Part shown: in pieces, positions 13,554 through 14,081 of the stretch
Position numbering within the stretch: position 1 is the first letter of the stretch
Layout of the letters: each line of letters opens with the position of its first letter
From: an uncultured Bacteroidota bacterium
GTDB taxonomy: Bacteria; Bacteroidota; Bacteroidia; Chitinophagales; Chitinophagaceae
Direction of reading: 5' to 3'
NCBI GenBank assembly: GCA_903913355.1
Contig: CAIWKU010000054.1
Coordinates: 1-14,081, forward strand
DNA length: 14,081 nt
Made by a program: the position numbers and the translations under genes
Notes under the pieces: model-generated
Told to the model about the DNA's origin: nothing
Databases searched by the model: none
The model's input: only the letters and a program-made list of their open reading frames with translations

Positions 13554-14081
13554 TTAGATAAATATAAAAGGCAGTTTGTGAAGATCAAAATGAAACACAA
13601 TCCCTTCATAAACAATATACAGGCAGCACAGTATCAACAACACTAACCGTATAGTTCCATTCTTGAACACGTAGAAGGAGGCGATATAAACAGGTTCAAA
13701 CTTTGTTAACGTTGAAATAGTTAAACAAAGCAAAACGCTGCCACCATTAAGGTGAATCAGGTAGACGGGTATACCGGTTGAATGTCGTATATTAACTGGC
13801 GATAATATTAGATACAATATTAAAGGAAAACAATAGCGGAAGAAGAAAGAGCATGGGAAGAGCATGGTAATATAATAACAATGGAAAGCATTGGTGGAAG
13901 AGGAAAGAACAGAGGTTGAGTGAGCGCGGTGTGGCCGAGGATGTTTTGATGTTGTGATAGCCACGATGTTGTTAGAGATGTGGCGAGATACGATTATTAC
14001 AATATCTCTCCGGGCTCTTATTTTTGGCCACGGGTTGAAGGCCGGGGTTTGGCACCGGGAACATGTCCAGTACGAGCGATG
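13554..14081 (-). CDS. Doubtful open frame, hypothetical membrane protein (partial)
   Basis: A minus-strand frame stays open from the right edge to a TAA at 13554-13556, 175 codons. The first in-frame starts are GTG at 13964 and ATG at 13865; the latter would give a 103-residue protein with hydrophobic stretches around FPLILYLILSPV and RLVLLILCCLYIVYEGIVF. I do not recognise a family. The segment upstream of 13865 lacks acidic residues and is rich in His, Cys, Pro and Ser, unlike a normal protein, and the T-rich strand alone could produce the hydrophobicity. A small two-helix membrane protein from 13865 is the more believable version; a chance frame is equally possible. Confidence 0.2.
   Translation of the reverse strand, partial: HRSYWTCSRCQTPAFNPWPKIRARRDIVIIVSRHISNNIVAITTSKHPRPHRAHSTSVLSSSTNAFHCYYITMLFPCSFFFRYCFPLILYLILSPVNIRHSTGIPVYLIHLNGGSVLLCLTISTLTKFEPVYIASFYVFKNGTIRLVLLILCCLYIVYEGIVFHFDLHKLPFIFI

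Larger units (their letters stand above)
13434..14081. other. Post-tRNA region with no recognised gene
   Basis: The plus strand is broken by stops in all frames through most of this stretch; only short open runs reach the right edge (for example from ATG 13969). Bases 13830-13915 are strikingly purine-rich on the plus strand. The minus strand has one long open frame, listed separately, and the other two minus frames close at about 14022 and at 13972-13974. Apart from the AGGGGAC pair I see no recognisable domain, RNA or transposon end. It could be the rim of an integrated element or a decayed gene. Confidence 0.5.

Noticed and set aside
1..14081. CRISPR array, insertion sequence or rRNA
   Set aside because: No regularly spaced repeats, transposase motifs, terminal inverted repeats or rRNA signatures were seen on either strand.

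Overview
The window looks like chromosomal DNA from a pigmented member of the Bacteroidota, most likely Chitinophagaceae or a relative. This rests on moderately AT-rich DNA, -7 promoter elements of the TAnnTTTG type typical of this phylum, genes without clear Shine-Dalgarno sequences, and gene families common there. The assignment is inferred from content; no marker gene is present.

Layout: (1) 1-1103, minus strand, most of a multi-pass membrane acyltransferase of the heparan-alpha-glucosaminide N-acetyltransferase type, cut by the left edge. (2) 1265-3742, plus strand, a tight rfbB-rfbC-rfbA set making dTDP-4-keto-L-rhamnose; the last enzyme, RfbD, is not in the window. (3) 3805-12349, plus strand, a carotenoid locus: a CarH/LitR-type MerR regulator with a cobalamin-binding domain, an ECF sigma factor, then crtI, crtB, idi, crtD, cruF, crtZ and crtY. 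(4) 12402-13331, a PfkB-type phosphofructokinase. (5) 13362-13433, tRNA-Arg(CCG), followed by about 650 bases with no recognisable gene but with a short direct repeat just after the tRNA, possibly the edge of an integrated element.

How it fits together: CrtB makes phytoene, CrtI desaturates it to lycopene, CrtY closes one or both ends, CrtZ hydroxylates the beta ring, CruF hydrates an open end at C-1', and CrtD desaturates C-3',4'. That set fits a monocyclic saproxanthin-type carotenoid better than zeaxanthin. Idi balances IPP and DMAPP; the GGPP synthase (CrtE) must be elsewhere. The regulator keeps the W-x9-EH and E-x-H-x-x-G cobalamin motifs of CarH. The spacer between it and the sigma gene holds two TACATAT copies exactly 11 bp apart, resembling known CarH operators. 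The best hypothesis is a B12-based light switch that represses an ECF sigma factor in the dark, which in turn drives the carotenoid genes, like LitR-LitS in Streptomyces. The histidine that caps cobalt after photolysis in Thermus CarH is replaced by valine here, so the photochemistry may differ.
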